Below are positions 25,648 through 36,201 of a stretch of 64,000 nucleotides of DNA, one piece after another (the first letter of the stretch is position 1; each line of letters starts with the position of its first letter). Made by a program: the position numbers and the translations under genes. A model generated the notes under the pieces. That model worked only from the letters and a program-made list of their open reading frames with translations. It was not told the origin of the DNA and did no database searches. This DNA is from UBA6054 sp964522095 (GTDB lineage: Bacteria; Planctomycetota; Phycisphaerae; Phycisphaerales; UBA1924): assembly GCA_964522095.1 (NCBI GenBank), contig CAZFSO010000001.1, positions 30,464 through 94,463 on the forward strand, given 5' to 3'.

Positions 25648-27060
25648 ATGAATGACTGGATGGATGCGGAACATCACGTCGAGCGCGCCCACGAACTGTA
25701 CGATGCCGGTCGGTGGGACGAGGCGGAAACCGAGTTGCGCCGCGCCCTTTTTCTCAATCCGTTCCAGGCCGAGTGGCACTTCAACCTCGGCCTGACGCTC
25801 GAGGCGGCGGGGCGGAACGCCGACGCGGCGGCGGCGTTCGAGCGGAGTTTCGAGTTGCAGACGGACGGGTCGGACCGGGACGCCAACAGCGCGCTGCTGG
25901 TGGGGGTGAACCTGGTCCGGGCGGGGCAGTTCGAGGCGGCGCTGGCGTGGCTGGACCGGGCCGAGGAGATCGAGCCGGCCAGCGTGGCCCCCTACGTGCA
26001 GCGCGTCGAGGCGCTGGCTGAACTGGGGCGGCACGAGGAGTCCGAGGAGGCGTTCTACCTCGGCCAGCAGATCGACCACGACCACGCCGAGTTGTACGCC
26101 GCGATGGCGCACGCCCTGTCGCTCCGAGCCGACCACGAGCGGTCGGTCTGGTGCCTGCGCGAGGCGGCCCGGCTGGACCCGGACCTGCCGCGTGTGCGGG
26201 CGCGCCTGGCGCGGGCCTACGCGGACTCGGGGCGTCTGGAGCGTGCCCGGCAGCTGTACGTCCGGGAGCTGCGGGACGATCCGGGCGACGTGGAGACGCT
26301 GCTGGACCTTGGCGAGTTGCTGATGGACATGCACCGGCTGACCGAGGCCGGCGAGAAGTTCCGGCGGGTCCTGGAGATCGAGCCGGACCACCCCGACGCG
26401 CACCACATGCTCGGCGAACTCGCCGAGCGCGAGGGTCGCACGGCGGACGCGCTGGTGCAGTACGACGTGGTGCTGCGTCTGGACCCGGCGTACCCCGGCG
26501 CGCGGCGCCGGCTGGCCAAGGTGATGCTCGACCGCGGGCGCGAGGAGGACCTGCCGCGCGTGCGCGACCTGCTGCGCCGCGAGTTGCGCGAGGCCTCGGG
26601 CGACGAGGAGGCCGGGGCGGAGGAGTTCGAGGAACTCGGGCGGCTGATGCTCGACGCGGGCGTCCCGGCCGACGCGATCAAGGCGTACCGCGAGTTGCTG
26701 GCGCGCCAGCCGGGCAACCACCGCGGGCACCACGGCATGAGCGTGGCCCTGCTCGGGGTCGGTCGGACGGGCGACGGCATCGAGGAGGCCCGCCGGGCGC
26801 TGGCGCTGCAGCCGCGGTTCGTGCCGGCGATGCACAACCTGGCGCTGGCGCACCTGCGCGAGCACCGCTGGATGCGGGCGCGGTTCTGGGTGCGTCAGGC
26901 GCTTCGGATCGAGCCGGACGACCCGGCGCTGCGTCGCCTGCGCCTGAAACTGCGGCTGCACTCGGTGTTCGGGCTGGTTGCGTGGGGCGCCCGGCTCGTC
27001 GCGCGGGGGTGGCGTCGGGCGTGGTCGGTCGTCGGTCGCCCGGCGCGCGTGGGGGCCTGA
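25648..27060 (+). CDS. TPR-repeat protein
   Basis: 470 aa. Nearly the whole protein is tetratricopeptide repeats: AHELYDAGRWDEAETELRRA (about 8-27), then repeats about every 34 residues through AEWHFNLGLTLEAAGRNADA, HHMLGELAEREGRTADALVQ, HRGHHGMSVALLGVGR and MHNLALAHLREHRW (about 395-410). No signal peptide. The C-terminus has a short hydrophobic/aromatic patch (SVFGLVAWGARLVARGW) that could attach to membrane. A protein-interaction role is inferred from the fold only. It ends 3 bp from the opposing trpB stop. Confidence 0.85.
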   Translation: MNDWMDAEHHVERAHELYDAGRWDEAETELRRALFLNPFQAEWHFNLGLTLEAAGRNADAAAAFERSFELQTDGSDRDANSALLVGVNLVRAGQFEAALAWLDRAEEIEPASVAPYVQRVEALAELGRHEESEEAFYLGQQIDHDHAELYAAMAHALSLRADHERSVWCLREAARLDPDLPRVRARLARAYADSGRLERARQLYVRELRDDPGDVETLLDLGELLMDMHRLTEAGEKFRRVLEIEPDHPDAHHMLGELAEREGRTADALVQYDVVLRLDPAYPGARRRLAKVMLDRGREEDLPRVRDLLRRELREASGDEEAGAEEFEELGRLMLDAGVPADAIKAYRELLARQPGNHRGHHGMSVALLGVGRTGDGIEEARRALALQPRFVPAMHNLALAHLREHRWMRARFWVRQALRIEPDDPALRRLRLKLRLHSVFGLVAWGARLVARGWRRAWSVVGRPARVGA

Positions 27061-27063
27061 GCG

Positions 27064-28335
<1,272 letters not shown>

Positions 28336-28343
28336 GGGCAAGC

Positions 28344-29672
28344 CTATTCGGGGTTGGCGACGGGCACGGCCGGCGGGCCTTCATCGGCGTGGCCGGCGGC
28401 GGCGATGCCCTCCCTCTCGTCGACAAGCAGCAGAAGCAGCCACCCGGCCAAGAAGAGCAGGGCCACGCAGACGAGCGCGACGGGCTGGCCGGCAAAGCGG
28501 CTCAGCAGCCCGAACAGGGCAACCCCGATCATGCCGGCGAGTTTGTAGACCATGCCCCAGAGCCCGAAGAACTCGCCGGCGCGGCCCTCGGGGGTGAACG
28601 CGCCCACGATCGCCCGCGATGCGGTGCCGATGCCCCCGAGGCCCAGGCCGATCACGCCAGCGAGCGCGAAGTACGCGGCCGGGGGCGGGTCTATGAACGC
28701 CGCGGCTGCCATGGCCAGGGTTGCCCCGACCCAGAGCCACAGCAGGACCGAGATCGTGCGCACGTGCCCGAAACGGTCCTGCACCAACCCCGCGCACGCG
28801 GCAGACGCGCCGCCGGTCACCGCGATGACCAGGGCCAACTGGATGAGTTGGCGCAGGTCGAAACCAAGGCGGGTGCCGATCAGGCCGAGGCCATAGATCA
28901 TCGTCATCGTGCCCATGCTGTAGACCGAGAAGGCGAGGAAGAACCGGGCGAGCTGGCGGAACCGGCGGGTCTGCCGGGCGCTCTCGGCGAGCCGGCGGAA
29001 GGCGGCGCCGACGACGGTCGCGTTGTCGGCGCGGGCGGGGGTGGCCTTTTCCCGGAGCCAGAGGGCGGCGGGCAGGATGCCCACGGCGAACCACACGCCG
29101 CAGAAGTAGAGCAAGGGTCGCAGTTCCGGCTGCTCGGACGCGCCCTTCCCGGTGAGCAGCAGGTAGCCGGCCGTGATGGCAAGGAGCGCTACGGCGCCAA
29201 GGTAACTCATTGTCCACCCGATGGCCGACACCCGTCCGACGGTGCGTGGGGTTGAGATCTCCGGAAGGAACGACCCCAGGAAGTTCTCGCCCAGGCCGCA
29301 GGCGACGGCCGCGACCACGTAGAGCACGAACGCCAGGGCGAGCTGCCCGGGCTGGAGCGCCCCCAACGCGAAGGTGAGCACCGCGCAGACGAGACCGGTC
29401 GCGAGGAGCAGTTCACGCTTCCATGCCCGCTGGTCGGCGATGGCGCCGATCACGGGGGAGAGCAGGACGATCAGGCCGAGGCTGACCGGGCCCATCAGGA
29501 ACCATGCCGAGCGCCCGCGCTCCTCGTCGGCCACGAGGACGCCGACGACGAAGAGCGGGAACAGCAGCGTGTTGATCAGCAGTTGGAACGACTGGTTGGC
29601 GATGTCGTAGACCCCCCACGCGAAGACCGCGCGCGGGTTGGGGAGCGACCGGAACGGCGGGGGCCATGGCAT
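28344..29672 (-). CDS. UMF1-type major facilitator superfamily transporter
   Basis: 442 aa, about 11-12 membrane helices. Starts AVFAWGVYDIANQSFQLLIN, the WALYDWANSAF-like signature of the UMF1/Atg22-like MFS family. Other marks are SPVIGAIADQRAWKR at the 2-3 loop, LGENFLGSFLPEIS, ASRAIVGAFTPEGRAGEFFG near 350 and a short charged tail. Yeast Atg22 exports amino acids; bacterial members are uncharacterised. Linkage to trpB, 8 bp downstream, makes an amino-acid-related substrate tempting but unproven. Confidence 0.88.
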   Translation of the reverse strand: MPWPPPFRSLPNPRAVFAWGVYDIANQSFQLLINTLLFPLFVVGVLVADEERGRSAWFLMGPVSLGLIVLLSPVIGAIADQRAWKRELLLATGLVCAVLTFALGALQPGQLALAFVLYVVAAVACGLGENFLGSFLPEISTPRTVGRVSAIGWTMSYLGAVALLAITAGYLLLTGKGASEQPELRPLLYFCGVWFAVGILPAALWLREKATPARADNATVVGAAFRRLAESARQTRRFRQLARFFLAFSVYSMGTMTMIYGLGLIGTRLGFDLRQLIQLALVIAVTGGASAACAGLVQDRFGHVRTISVLLWLWVGATLAMAAAAFIDPPPAAYFALAGVIGLGLGGIGTASRAIVGAFTPEGRAGEFFGLWGMVYKLAGMIGVALFGLLSRFAGQPVALVCVALLFLAGWLLLLLVDEREGIAAAGHADEGPPAVPVANPE

Positions 29673-29706
29673 GGTGGCAGGGTATCCGGGGGTGCGCCCC
29701 GCGGCG

Positions 29707-30525
29707 TCAGGGCTGGTCCGGGCGCAGGACGGACTTGAGGAACTCGACCTGGAGGTTCTTGGCCTCCGTGCCGTGGCGCCCGAAGCCGGCGTGCTCCTGC
29801 GGGGCGCCGGTGTTCTTGAAGGTGTGCAGGCGGATCAGGCCGGGGTCGGCGCCCCGGTCGCGGTAGTGCGACTCCAGACGGGCGAGGAAGGCCTTCTGGA
29901 CCGCCAGGGGGACCAGTTCGTCGCCCTCGGTGTGCAGGGCGAGCAGGGGGATGGGGCGGAACGCGTCCAGGCGGCGGGCGGCGTCGACGCGCTCGACCGA
30001 ATCCCGGTCGTGCGAGACCGGCCAGGCGCGGTCGTGCCCGTCGGGGGGGAAGTAGAGGGTCTGCAGGTCGCCCGTGGTTCCCTCGACGGCGGCGCAGGCG
30101 AACGGGTGCGGGTCGCAGAGACGCCGGAAGGTGGCCATGCCGCCGGCGGACATCCCGCCGATGGCGCAGCGGTCGAAGTCCAGGCGCTCGAACCGGGCGC
30201 GGAGGTCCTCGAGGATCGGGTCGATCTCCTGGGCCATCTGGGCGATGACCGCGGGCCCGTTCTCGGCGCTGTCGCCGTCCGGGATGGCGCGCTCGCCGTG
30301 GCCGGGCAGGTCGACCGCGACGGCGGCGATGCCCGCGCGGACCCATCGCAGGTAGCGGCCGGGGTCGAGTTCCTTGTTCGCGGTCCGCCCGTGCATCCAG
30401 AGGACGAACGGCGCGGGGTCGTCGCCCTCGGGCAGGGCGATGAGGGCGGGCACCTCGGACGCGAGGGTCTCGCGGGTCGTGCGTTCGGCGAGCGAGCGCG
30501 GCAGTTGCTTGAAGCGGTCGTCCAT
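29707..30525 (-). CDS. Alpha/beta hydrolase (prolyl oligopeptidase/dienelactone-type)
   Basis: 272 aa from the ATG at 30525, whose A is shared with the upstream stop (TGATG), so it is translationally coupled to the sugar-nucleotide enzyme. Nucleophile elbow GGMSAGG (about residues 128-134), oxyanion region LWMHGRTANK (about 43-52), acid in LLALHTEGDELVPL (about 205), and His in FKNTGAPQEHAGFG (about 242). No signal peptide, so cytoplasmic. Substrate unknown. Confidence 0.82.
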   Translation of the reverse strand: MDDRFKQLPRSLAERTTRETLASEVPALIALPEGDDPAPFVLWMHGRTANKELDPGRYLRWVRAGIAAVAVDLPGHGERAIPDGDSAENGPAVIAQMAQEIDPILEDLRARFERLDFDRCAIGGMSAGGMATFRRLCDPHPFACAAVEGTTGDLQTLYFPPDGHDRAWPVSHDRDSVERVDAARRLDAFRPIPLLALHTEGDELVPLAVQKAFLARLESHYRDRGADPGLIRLHTFKNTGAPQEHAGFGRHGTEAKNLQVEFLKSVLRPDQP

Positions 30526-31940
30526 CACAGCACCACCGTCTGGCCCGGCTCGACGCGGTCGGGCAGGTCGGCGTCCCTGAGTTGCTCGGCGTCCTGGGCG
30601 GTGCGCGGGGAGATCTCGATGACGGCGTCGGCGGAGCCGTCGGCGCGCCGGGGGACGGCGACGCCGCAGGATTCGAGCCAGCGGGCGGCGCGTTCGGTCT
30701 GGAGGCGCTTGCTGGATTCAATGGAGTCGTTGCCGGTGGCGTTCTTGACGGGTGCGAACTCCTCCAGGCGGTCGGCCTCGACGACGATCGACTTGCCGGC
30801 GAGGGGGATGGCGTCGAAGACGAAGCGTTCGAGTTTGACGGCGTTGGGCTCGTCGGGGTCCACGTGCGACCCGGTGTCGGGGTCGTAGTGGGGCACCTTC
30901 TTGACCGCCCGGTGGAAGGGCAGGGCGAAGTCGGGGTCGCCCGAGATCTTGTCGATGAAGTCCACGCCGATGGCGTGCACCGCGATGGACCCGGCGTTGA
31001 AGCGCAGTTCGCCGGACCCGTCGGTCTGGCGGGCGAGTTCCTCGGGCAGGTCGGAGTACTCGATGACCCGCGTGCGCCCGTCGGCGACGCAGAAGACGCC
31101 GACCTTCTCGTCCCAGGACGACTTGGCGACCATCTTGGAACTGAACTGGCCGGAGGAGTCGGGCGACGACGCGTGCAGGCCGAGGAAGACGGGGTCCACG
31201 GGCCGGGCGTGGGGGTTGTCGACCTGGAAGTAGGACAGGTGCTCGACGCCTCGGCGCTGCATGTCGTCGAGCGCGCCGGAGACGCGCAGGGCCTTGAAGG
31301 CCCCGCCGTGGCCGTCGGGGTTGGTGGCGAGCACGCCGGGTTCGGCGAGCAGCATGCGTCCGGCGGCCTTGTCGAAGCTCGGCATGACGCCCTGGGGGAA
31401 GAAGCGCACCGCCGCGGGGTCCAGGCCGAAGTGCCGGTGCTCAGAGAAGAACGCGACGGTGGCGTCGTGGTTCAGGGGGCTGGTCATCACGTACCAGGGG
31501 ATCGTGACGGCGTAGCGGTCCTGGGCCCCGAGGATCGCCTCGGCGAAGATCTGGAACAGCGGCTTGTCGGTGGCGCACGAGGTCGGGAAGCAGCCCTTGG
31601 GCCCGTCGTAGCCCAGGCGGGAGCCCTGGCCGCCCGCGACGGTGAAGCAGGCGACCTTGCCCGCCCGGATCAGCGCCTCGCCGGTGTGGGCGGCGGGCTC
31701 GCGGCTGGGGTCTCCGAGGCGCACGGCCCGGGCCGGCTCCAGGCTGGCGGGCGGGGTTTCGTGCGATTCGGAGAGCACGTGGCGTTCGATCAGCGGGCCG
31801 AGTTCGTCCGGGTCGAAGGCCGCGATTTGGGCTAGGAACCGCTCGCGGGCGGGGGCGTCGAGCGTCTCGGCGTGGCGCAGCAGGTGCTCCTGCCCGATCC
31901 GGGCCAGGGCGGTCGCGTCGGGTCGGCTGGCGGTGGTCAT
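30525..31940 (-). CDS. UDP-N-acetylglucosamine/UDP-sugar pyrophosphorylase family uridylyltransferase
   Basis: 471 aa from the ATG at 31940. Eukaryote-like UAP1/UGP family: the nucleotide loop AGGQGSRLGYDGPKGCFPT (about residues 100-118), VMTSPLNHDATVAFF near 145, NPDGHGGAFKAL near 198, HLSYFQVDNPHARPVDP near 222 and KLERFVFDAIP near 370 are all characteristic. It transfers UMP from UTP to a sugar-1-phosphate. The exact sugar (GlcNAc, Glc or Gal) is not decidable here. It differs from the usual bacterial GlmU. Divergent from rpe, 75 bp away. Confidence 0.88.
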   Translation of the reverse strand: MTTASRPDATALARIGQEHLLRHAETLDAPARERFLAQIAAFDPDELGPLIERHVLSESHETPPASLEPARAVRLGDPSREPAAHTGEALIRAGKVACFTVAGGQGSRLGYDGPKGCFPTSCATDKPLFQIFAEAILGAQDRYAVTIPWYVMTSPLNHDATVAFFSEHRHFGLDPAAVRFFPQGVMPSFDKAAGRMLLAEPGVLATNPDGHGGAFKALRVSGALDDMQRRGVEHLSYFQVDNPHARPVDPVFLGLHASSPDSSGQFSSKMVAKSSWDEKVGVFCVADGRTRVIEYSDLPEELARQTDGSGELRFNAGSIAVHAIGVDFIDKISGDPDFALPFHRAVKKVPHYDPDTGSHVDPDEPNAVKLERFVFDAIPLAGKSIVVEADRLEEFAPVKNATGNDSIESSKRLQTERAARWLESCGVAVPRRADGSADAVIEISPRTAQDAEQLRDADLPDRVEPGQTVVL

Positions 31941-32015
31941 GGGGCAATCTCCGTCTTGCGAGCGGGATCCTACGGACGGCGGGGGGACGCGTCCGGCGTG
32001 CGAGTAGAGTTGGGC

Positions 32016-32762
32016 ATGAGCGCGACGCACGCCCTGAAAATCGACCCTTGCCAGGCGCCTCCCCGCCTGCCGCTGGTGGCGCCGTCCATCCTGGCGGCGG
32101 ACTTCGCCAACCTCGGCTCGGACTGCCGCGGCGCGATGGAGGCGGGCGCCGACCTGCTGCACGTGGACATCATGGACGGGCACTTCGTGCCGAACCTGTC
32201 GATGGGCCCGGGGGTGTGCGCCGCGGTGCGCCGGGCGCTGCCGGACGCCTTCCTGGACGTGCACCTGATGGTCACGGACCCGGACGCGTACGTGGACCCG
32301 TTCATCAAGGCGGGCGCGGACCTGATCTCGTTCCACGTCGAGGTGCGCGAGGGCGACGCGGCCCGGGACCTGATCCGGCGCATCCGCGACGCGGGGGTCC
32401 GGACCGGCATCGCCCTGAACCCCGACACCCCGGCCGAGCGGGTGATGCCCTATGTGGACATCGTGGACCTTGTTCTGGTGATGAGTGTTTTCCCCGGTTT
32501 TGGAGGTCAGGCGTTCATCCCAGAGGTGCTCGCGAAGACCGAGATCATCCGGCCGGCGCTGCGGGCGAACCAGCGACTGGAGATCGACGGCGGGATCGGG
32601 CCTTCCACTGCGCCGGCCGCCGTGGAGGCCGGTTTCGACCTGCTGGTGGCCGGCTCCGCCCTCTTCGGGCGTCCCCGGGACGAGTGGGCGGGCGTGGTGG
32701 AGCGGATCCGGGGCGTCGAGGGCGGGTCTGGGGGGGACGCGCCGGGCGGGGCACGAACATAG
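32016..32762 (+). CDS. rpe: Ribulose-phosphate 3-epimerase
   Basis: 248 aa from the ATG at 32016. TIM barrel converting D-ribulose-5-P and D-xylulose-5-P. Key regions: VAPSILAADFANLG (about 21-34), the metal His/Asp in LLHVDIMDGHFVPNLSMGP (about 46-64), LDVHLMVTDPD (about 80), VLVMSVFPGFGGQAFIP with the second metal Asp nearby (about 155-170), EIDGGIGPSTA (about 190) and LVAGSALFG (about 212). A roughly 20-residue Gly-rich tail exceeds the usual 220 aa. Confidence 0.94.
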   Translation: MSATHALKIDPCQAPPRLPLVAPSILAADFANLGSDCRGAMEAGADLLHVDIMDGHFVPNLSMGPGVCAAVRRALPDAFLDVHLMVTDPDAYVDPFIKAGADLISFHVEVREGDAARDLIRRIRDAGVRTGIALNPDTPAERVMPYVDIVDLVLVMSVFPGFGGQAFIPEVLAKTEIIRPALRANQRLEIDGGIGPSTAPAAVEAGFDLLVAGSALFGRPRDEWAGVVERIRGVEGGSGGDAPGGART

Positions 32763-32896
32763 TGCTTACAAACTTGCCGCGGGCCGGGTTGTCGGGGGCC
32801 GATGGCGGCTGTTCTTGATAGACTTGGGGCTCGGCGCGCCGGGCGAGGATCGGGGACCGATCCGCTGGTGAGCCGCGATGGGTGGAGTCATTCGTC

Positions 32897-33520
32897 ATGC
32901 CGAAGCCGAGATCTGTGACCCTGGTTCTTTTGTCTGCTGCGCCGACCGCGTGGGACGAGGCCGGGCGCCTGATCGGGCGCGCGATGCTCCCCGCGACCGA
33001 CGCTGGGGCCGATGCGCTGCACCAGCGGGTGCGGGCGTTCGTGACCGAGGGGCCGGCGCTCGACGTGGTGCTGTGCGGGCCGGAGGACTCGACCGCGGCG
33101 TCCGGCTCGCTGCTGGCGGAGGCGGCGGGCACCAAACTCCGCAAGTTGGACGATCTTGCGAACGTGGACCTCGGGCTGTGGGAAGGCTCGCTGATGGAGG
33201 AACTCGAGGGGCGTTGCCCGTCGGCGTTCCGGGCCTGGAAGGACCAGCCGGACAGGATCCGGCCGCCGGAGGGCGAGGCGATCGGGGACGCGGCCCGCCG
33301 GGCGCTGCTCGCGGTCCGCAAGGCCTGCGACAAGGTCAAGAGCGAGCACGCGGTGGTGGGGGTGGCGGTGCGGCCGCTGCTCTGGGCGGCGTTGCTGGGC
33401 GTGCTGGGGGAGGAGCCGTGGAGCGCGTACTGGTCGCTGGCGGACGCCGCGGGCGAAATCCGGACTCTGGAGCGTCCGATCGCCGATCTGAACGCTGAGG
33501 CGGTCGCCGCTTCGGCATAG
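32897..33520 (+). CDS. Histidine-phosphatase-fold protein lacking catalytic histidines
   Basis: 207 aa from the ATG at 32897. The layout follows phosphoglycerate mutase-like phosphatases: VTLVLLS at the first strand, an AWDEAGRLIG helix, DVVLCGPEDSTAASGSLLAE, LDDLANVDLGLWEGSLMEEL, PEGEAIGDAARRAL and HAVVGVAVRPLLWAALLG. The RHG catalytic motif that should follow strand 1 is replaced by LSAAP, and the second His (usually SHG) is VAVRP. With both lost, a phosphohistidine mechanism is not possible. It may be a regulator or binding protein. It sits between rpe and accD. Confidence 0.72.
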   Translation: MPKPRSVTLVLLSAAPTAWDEAGRLIGRAMLPATDAGADALHQRVRAFVTEGPALDVVLCGPEDSTAASGSLLAEAAGTKLRKLDDLANVDLGLWEGSLMEELEGRCPSAFRAWKDQPDRIRPPEGEAIGDAARRALLAVRKACDKVKSEHAVVGVAVRPLLWAALLGVLGEEPWSAYWSLADAAGEIRTLERPIADLNAEAVAASA

Positions 33521-33573
33521 GATGCAACCCGCCCGCTGGAGTCTCCAAAGACCGGCGGGCAAGGAAGATGCGC

Positions 33574-34425
33574 ATGGCACCAACCGCGACACGGACCTGG
33601 GCGGACATGAAGCAGGATCAGACCGTGGCCCGGCGCTCGATCCCCGAGGGCCTGTGGCTGCGGTGCCCGAGTTGCGCCCAGATGATCTACCGGCGCCAGA
33701 TGGAGGCCAACCAGCACGTCTGCCCGGAGTGCAGCCATCACTACCGGATCGGGGCGGCCGAGCGGATCCGCCAACTGGCCGACCCGGACACGTTCGTGCC
33801 GATGTTCACGAACCTGCGGGCCCGGGATCCGCTGGGCTTCACCGACCTGAAGCCGTACCCCGACCGGCTGCGGGCCGAGCAGATCAAGTCCGGCCAGAAC
33901 GAGGGCTGCCAGGCGGGCGAACTGTTCATCAAGGGTCGCTCGGCGGTCGCGGCGTGCCTGGACCTGACCTTCATGATGGGCTCGATGGGCAGCGTGGTGG
34001 GGGAGATCCTGACGCGCTCGATCGAGCACGCGACGCAGCGCCGGCTGCCGCTGGTGATCGTGAGTTGCTCGGGCGGCGCGCGGATGCAGGAGGCGGGCCT
34101 GAGCCTGATGCAGATGGCCAAGACCTCCGCGGCGCTGGCGCGGTTCGACAAGGCGGGGGGCCTGTTCATCTCGGTGCTGACCGACCCGACGACCGGGGGC
34201 GTGACGGCGTCGTTCGCGATGCTGGGCGACGTGATCCTGGCCGAGCCGCAGGCGCTCATCGGGTTCGCCGGGCCCCGGGTGATCCAGCAGACGATCCGCC
34301 AGGAACTGCCCGAGGGCTTCCAGCGGTCCGAGTTCCTGCTCAAGAAGGGCATGGTCGACCGGGTGGTGCACCGGCACCAGCTCCGCAGCGAGATCGCCCG
34401 TTTGATCGACTACTCCGGTGCCTGA
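33574..34425 (+). CDS. accD: Acetyl-CoA carboxylase carboxyltransferase subunit beta
   Basis: 283 aa. AAGGAAG at 33561-33567 sits seven bases before the ATG at 33574, which I prefer to the ATG at 33568. First step of fatty acid synthesis: carboxybiotin to malonyl-CoA, together with AccA. The N-terminal zinc ribbon (LWLRCPSCAQMIYRRQ, then HVCPECSHHYR; Cys pairs at about 31-34 and 50-53) is followed by the crotonase-like core (SMGSVVGEILTRSIEHA, SCSGGARMQEAG at about 172, LTDPTTGGVTASFAM, FAGPRVIQQTI). accA is not in the window. It overlaps the lnt start by 8 bp. Confidence 0.95.
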   Translation: MAPTATRTWADMKQDQTVARRSIPEGLWLRCPSCAQMIYRRQMEANQHVCPECSHHYRIGAAERIRQLADPDTFVPMFTNLRARDPLGFTDLKPYPDRLRAEQIKSGQNEGCQAGELFIKGRSAVAACLDLTFMMGSMGSVVGEILTRSIEHATQRRLPLVIVSCSGGARMQEAGLSLMQMAKTSAALARFDKAGGLFISVLTDPTTGGVTASFAMLGDVILAEPQALIGFAGPRVIQQTIRQELPEGFQRSEFLLKKGMVDRVVHRHQLRSEIARLIDYSGA

Positions 34426-36148
34426 GGCGACGGGGCCGGGCGATGCGGGCGTGACCGGGGCGCGGGTCCGGGCGTTCCTGTCGGGGCTTGCGCACGCGGC
34501 GCTGCTCGCGCTGGCGTTCCCGCCCGTCGGGTGGTGGTGGGCCGGGCTGCTTGCGCCGGCGCCGTTGCTCGCGGTGGCGTACCGGCCGGGTCCCTCGGCT
34601 TTGGCGGCCGGGTTCTGGGCGATGCTCGGCGTGCTGCCGTTCTGGGTTTACACCCACGCGTGGGTCTCGTCGGTCTCGATGGCGGGTGTGTACCCGCTGG
34701 TGGTGTATCTCGGGCTGTACGCGTGGGCGTTCGTCGTGCTCGGGTCGGTGGCGGCTCGGGCTCGTCGTGTGCCGGCCGCGGTCTCGCTGGTGATGGTCTG
34801 GCTCGGGCTCGAGTTCTTCCGGGGTCGGATCGCGTGGTCGGGGTACCCGTGGTACCTGACCGGGCACGCGATGATCGATGCGCCGGGGCTCGCGTGGCCG
34901 GCGGCGGTGGGCGGGGTGACGCTCGTGTCGGCGCTGGTGCTGCTGCCCGGGGCGTGGTGGGTCACCCGGCGGTCGTGCCCGGTGTGGCTGGCGGCGGCGG
35001 GTGGCGTCGCGCTGGTCGGCTGGGCGGGTTGGGGGTTGATCGACGCCCGGCGGGCCGAGCCGGCCGGTGAGCCGGTGCGCGTGGGCATCGTGCAGACGAA
35101 CGTGCCGCAGGACAACCGGATGGACTGGACGGTCGAGCGGCGGCTGATCGACTGGATGGCGATGCGCGACCAGACGGTGGGGTTGGCCCGCGGCGGCTCG
35201 GCGCCCGACCTGATCGTGTGGCCGGAGGGGCTGGTTCCGGGCTGGACGCTCGACCCGGTGTCGCTGGAGCACGAGCGCCTGCGCGGGGTGGTGTGGCGCC
35301 TGGATCCGGCCGAGGACGAGGCGCCGCTGATCGGGCACTACGGGTCGGAGGTGCCGGCGACGCAGGTGGTCGACGAGTTGCTGGCGATGCAGCGGGCGCT
35401 GGGCGTGCCGATGCTGGTCGGGTCGGCGGCGTACGACGGGCTGCGGATCGTGCGGGGCGAGCGGGGCGGGATGCTCTACGACTCGGACGCGATGTTCAAC
35501 AGCGCGTTTCTCGTGCGCAACGGGCGGGTGTCGGACGTGTGGTATGACAAGACCCACCTGACGCCGTTCGGCGAGGTGATGCCGTACATCTCGGCTTGGC
35601 CTTGGCTGGAGGAGCGGCTGCTGGCCATCGGGGCCTCGGGCATGAGTTTCGGTCTCACGCCCGGACGCTCGGTCCGGACGATCCCCCTGGACCTCGGCGG
35701 CGGGCGGGGCGTCGAGTTGGCGACCCCGATCTGCTTCGAGGCCACGATGCCGGGCGTGACGCGCCGGCTGGCGAACCGGGCGGCGGCGTCGGGGCGTGCG
35801 GTGCTGCTGGTCAACATCTCCAACGACGGGTGGTTCGGCGGCTCGGACCGCGGACGCCTGATGCACGAACTGAGCGCCCGCTGGCGCTCGGTCGAACTGG
35901 GCCTGCCGATGGTCCGGTGCGCGAACACGGGCGTGTCGGGGCTGATCGACCGGCGGGGCCGGGTGGTCGAACGGACCGGGGCCCGCGAGGCGGCGGGGCT
36001 TGTGGTCGAGGCGGTCGCCGGGCGTCCGGGGACCCCGTTCGCCCGGTTCGGCGAGTGGCCGGGCTGGGCGGCGCTCGCGGCGACCCCGCTGCTCGTCCTG
36101 GCGGGCCGGCGGCAAAGATCGGACGAACCCGGGCCCGCCGGGCGCTGA
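34418..36148 (+). CDS. lnt: Apolipoprotein N-acyltransferase
   Basis: 576 aa from a GTG at 34418 lying inside the accD end (overlap GTGCCTGA), so translation is probably coupled. Lnt adds the third acyl chain to lipoproteins in the inner membrane. N-terminal membrane domain with about six helices (residues 15-215), then a periplasmic nitrilase domain (about 225-540) with the catalytic triad Glu in LIVWPEGLVP, Lys in WYDKTHLTPFGE and Cys in ATPICFEATMP; NISNDGWFGGS is also diagnostic. A last helix is near the C-terminus. It fits the many lipoproteins in this window. Confidence 0.94.
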   Translation: MPEATGPGDAGVTGARVRAFLSGLAHAALLALAFPPVGWWWAGLLAPAPLLAVAYRPGPSALAAGFWAMLGVLPFWVYTHAWVSSVSMAGVYPLVVYLGLYAWAFVVLGSVAARARRVPAAVSLVMVWLGLEFFRGRIAWSGYPWYLTGHAMIDAPGLAWPAAVGGVTLVSALVLLPGAWWVTRRSCPVWLAAAGGVALVGWAGWGLIDARRAEPAGEPVRVGIVQTNVPQDNRMDWTVERRLIDWMAMRDQTVGLARGGSAPDLIVWPEGLVPGWTLDPVSLEHERLRGVVWRLDPAEDEAPLIGHYGSEVPATQVVDELLAMQRALGVPMLVGSAAYDGLRIVRGERGGMLYDSDAMFNSAFLVRNGRVSDVWYDKTHLTPFGEVMPYISAWPWLEERLLAIGASGMSFGLTPGRSVRTIPLDLGGGRGVELATPICFEATMPGVTRRLANRAAASGRAVLLVNISNDGWFGGSDRGRLMHELSARWRSVELGLPMVRCANTGVSGLIDRRGRVVERTGAREAAGLVVEAVAGRPGTPFARFGEWPGWAALAATPLLVLAGRRQRSDEPGPAGR

Positions 36149-36201
36149 ACCGTCAGGAATCACCGACCCCGACGCTGCCGGGGACCGCACAAGGGAGCAT
36201 C

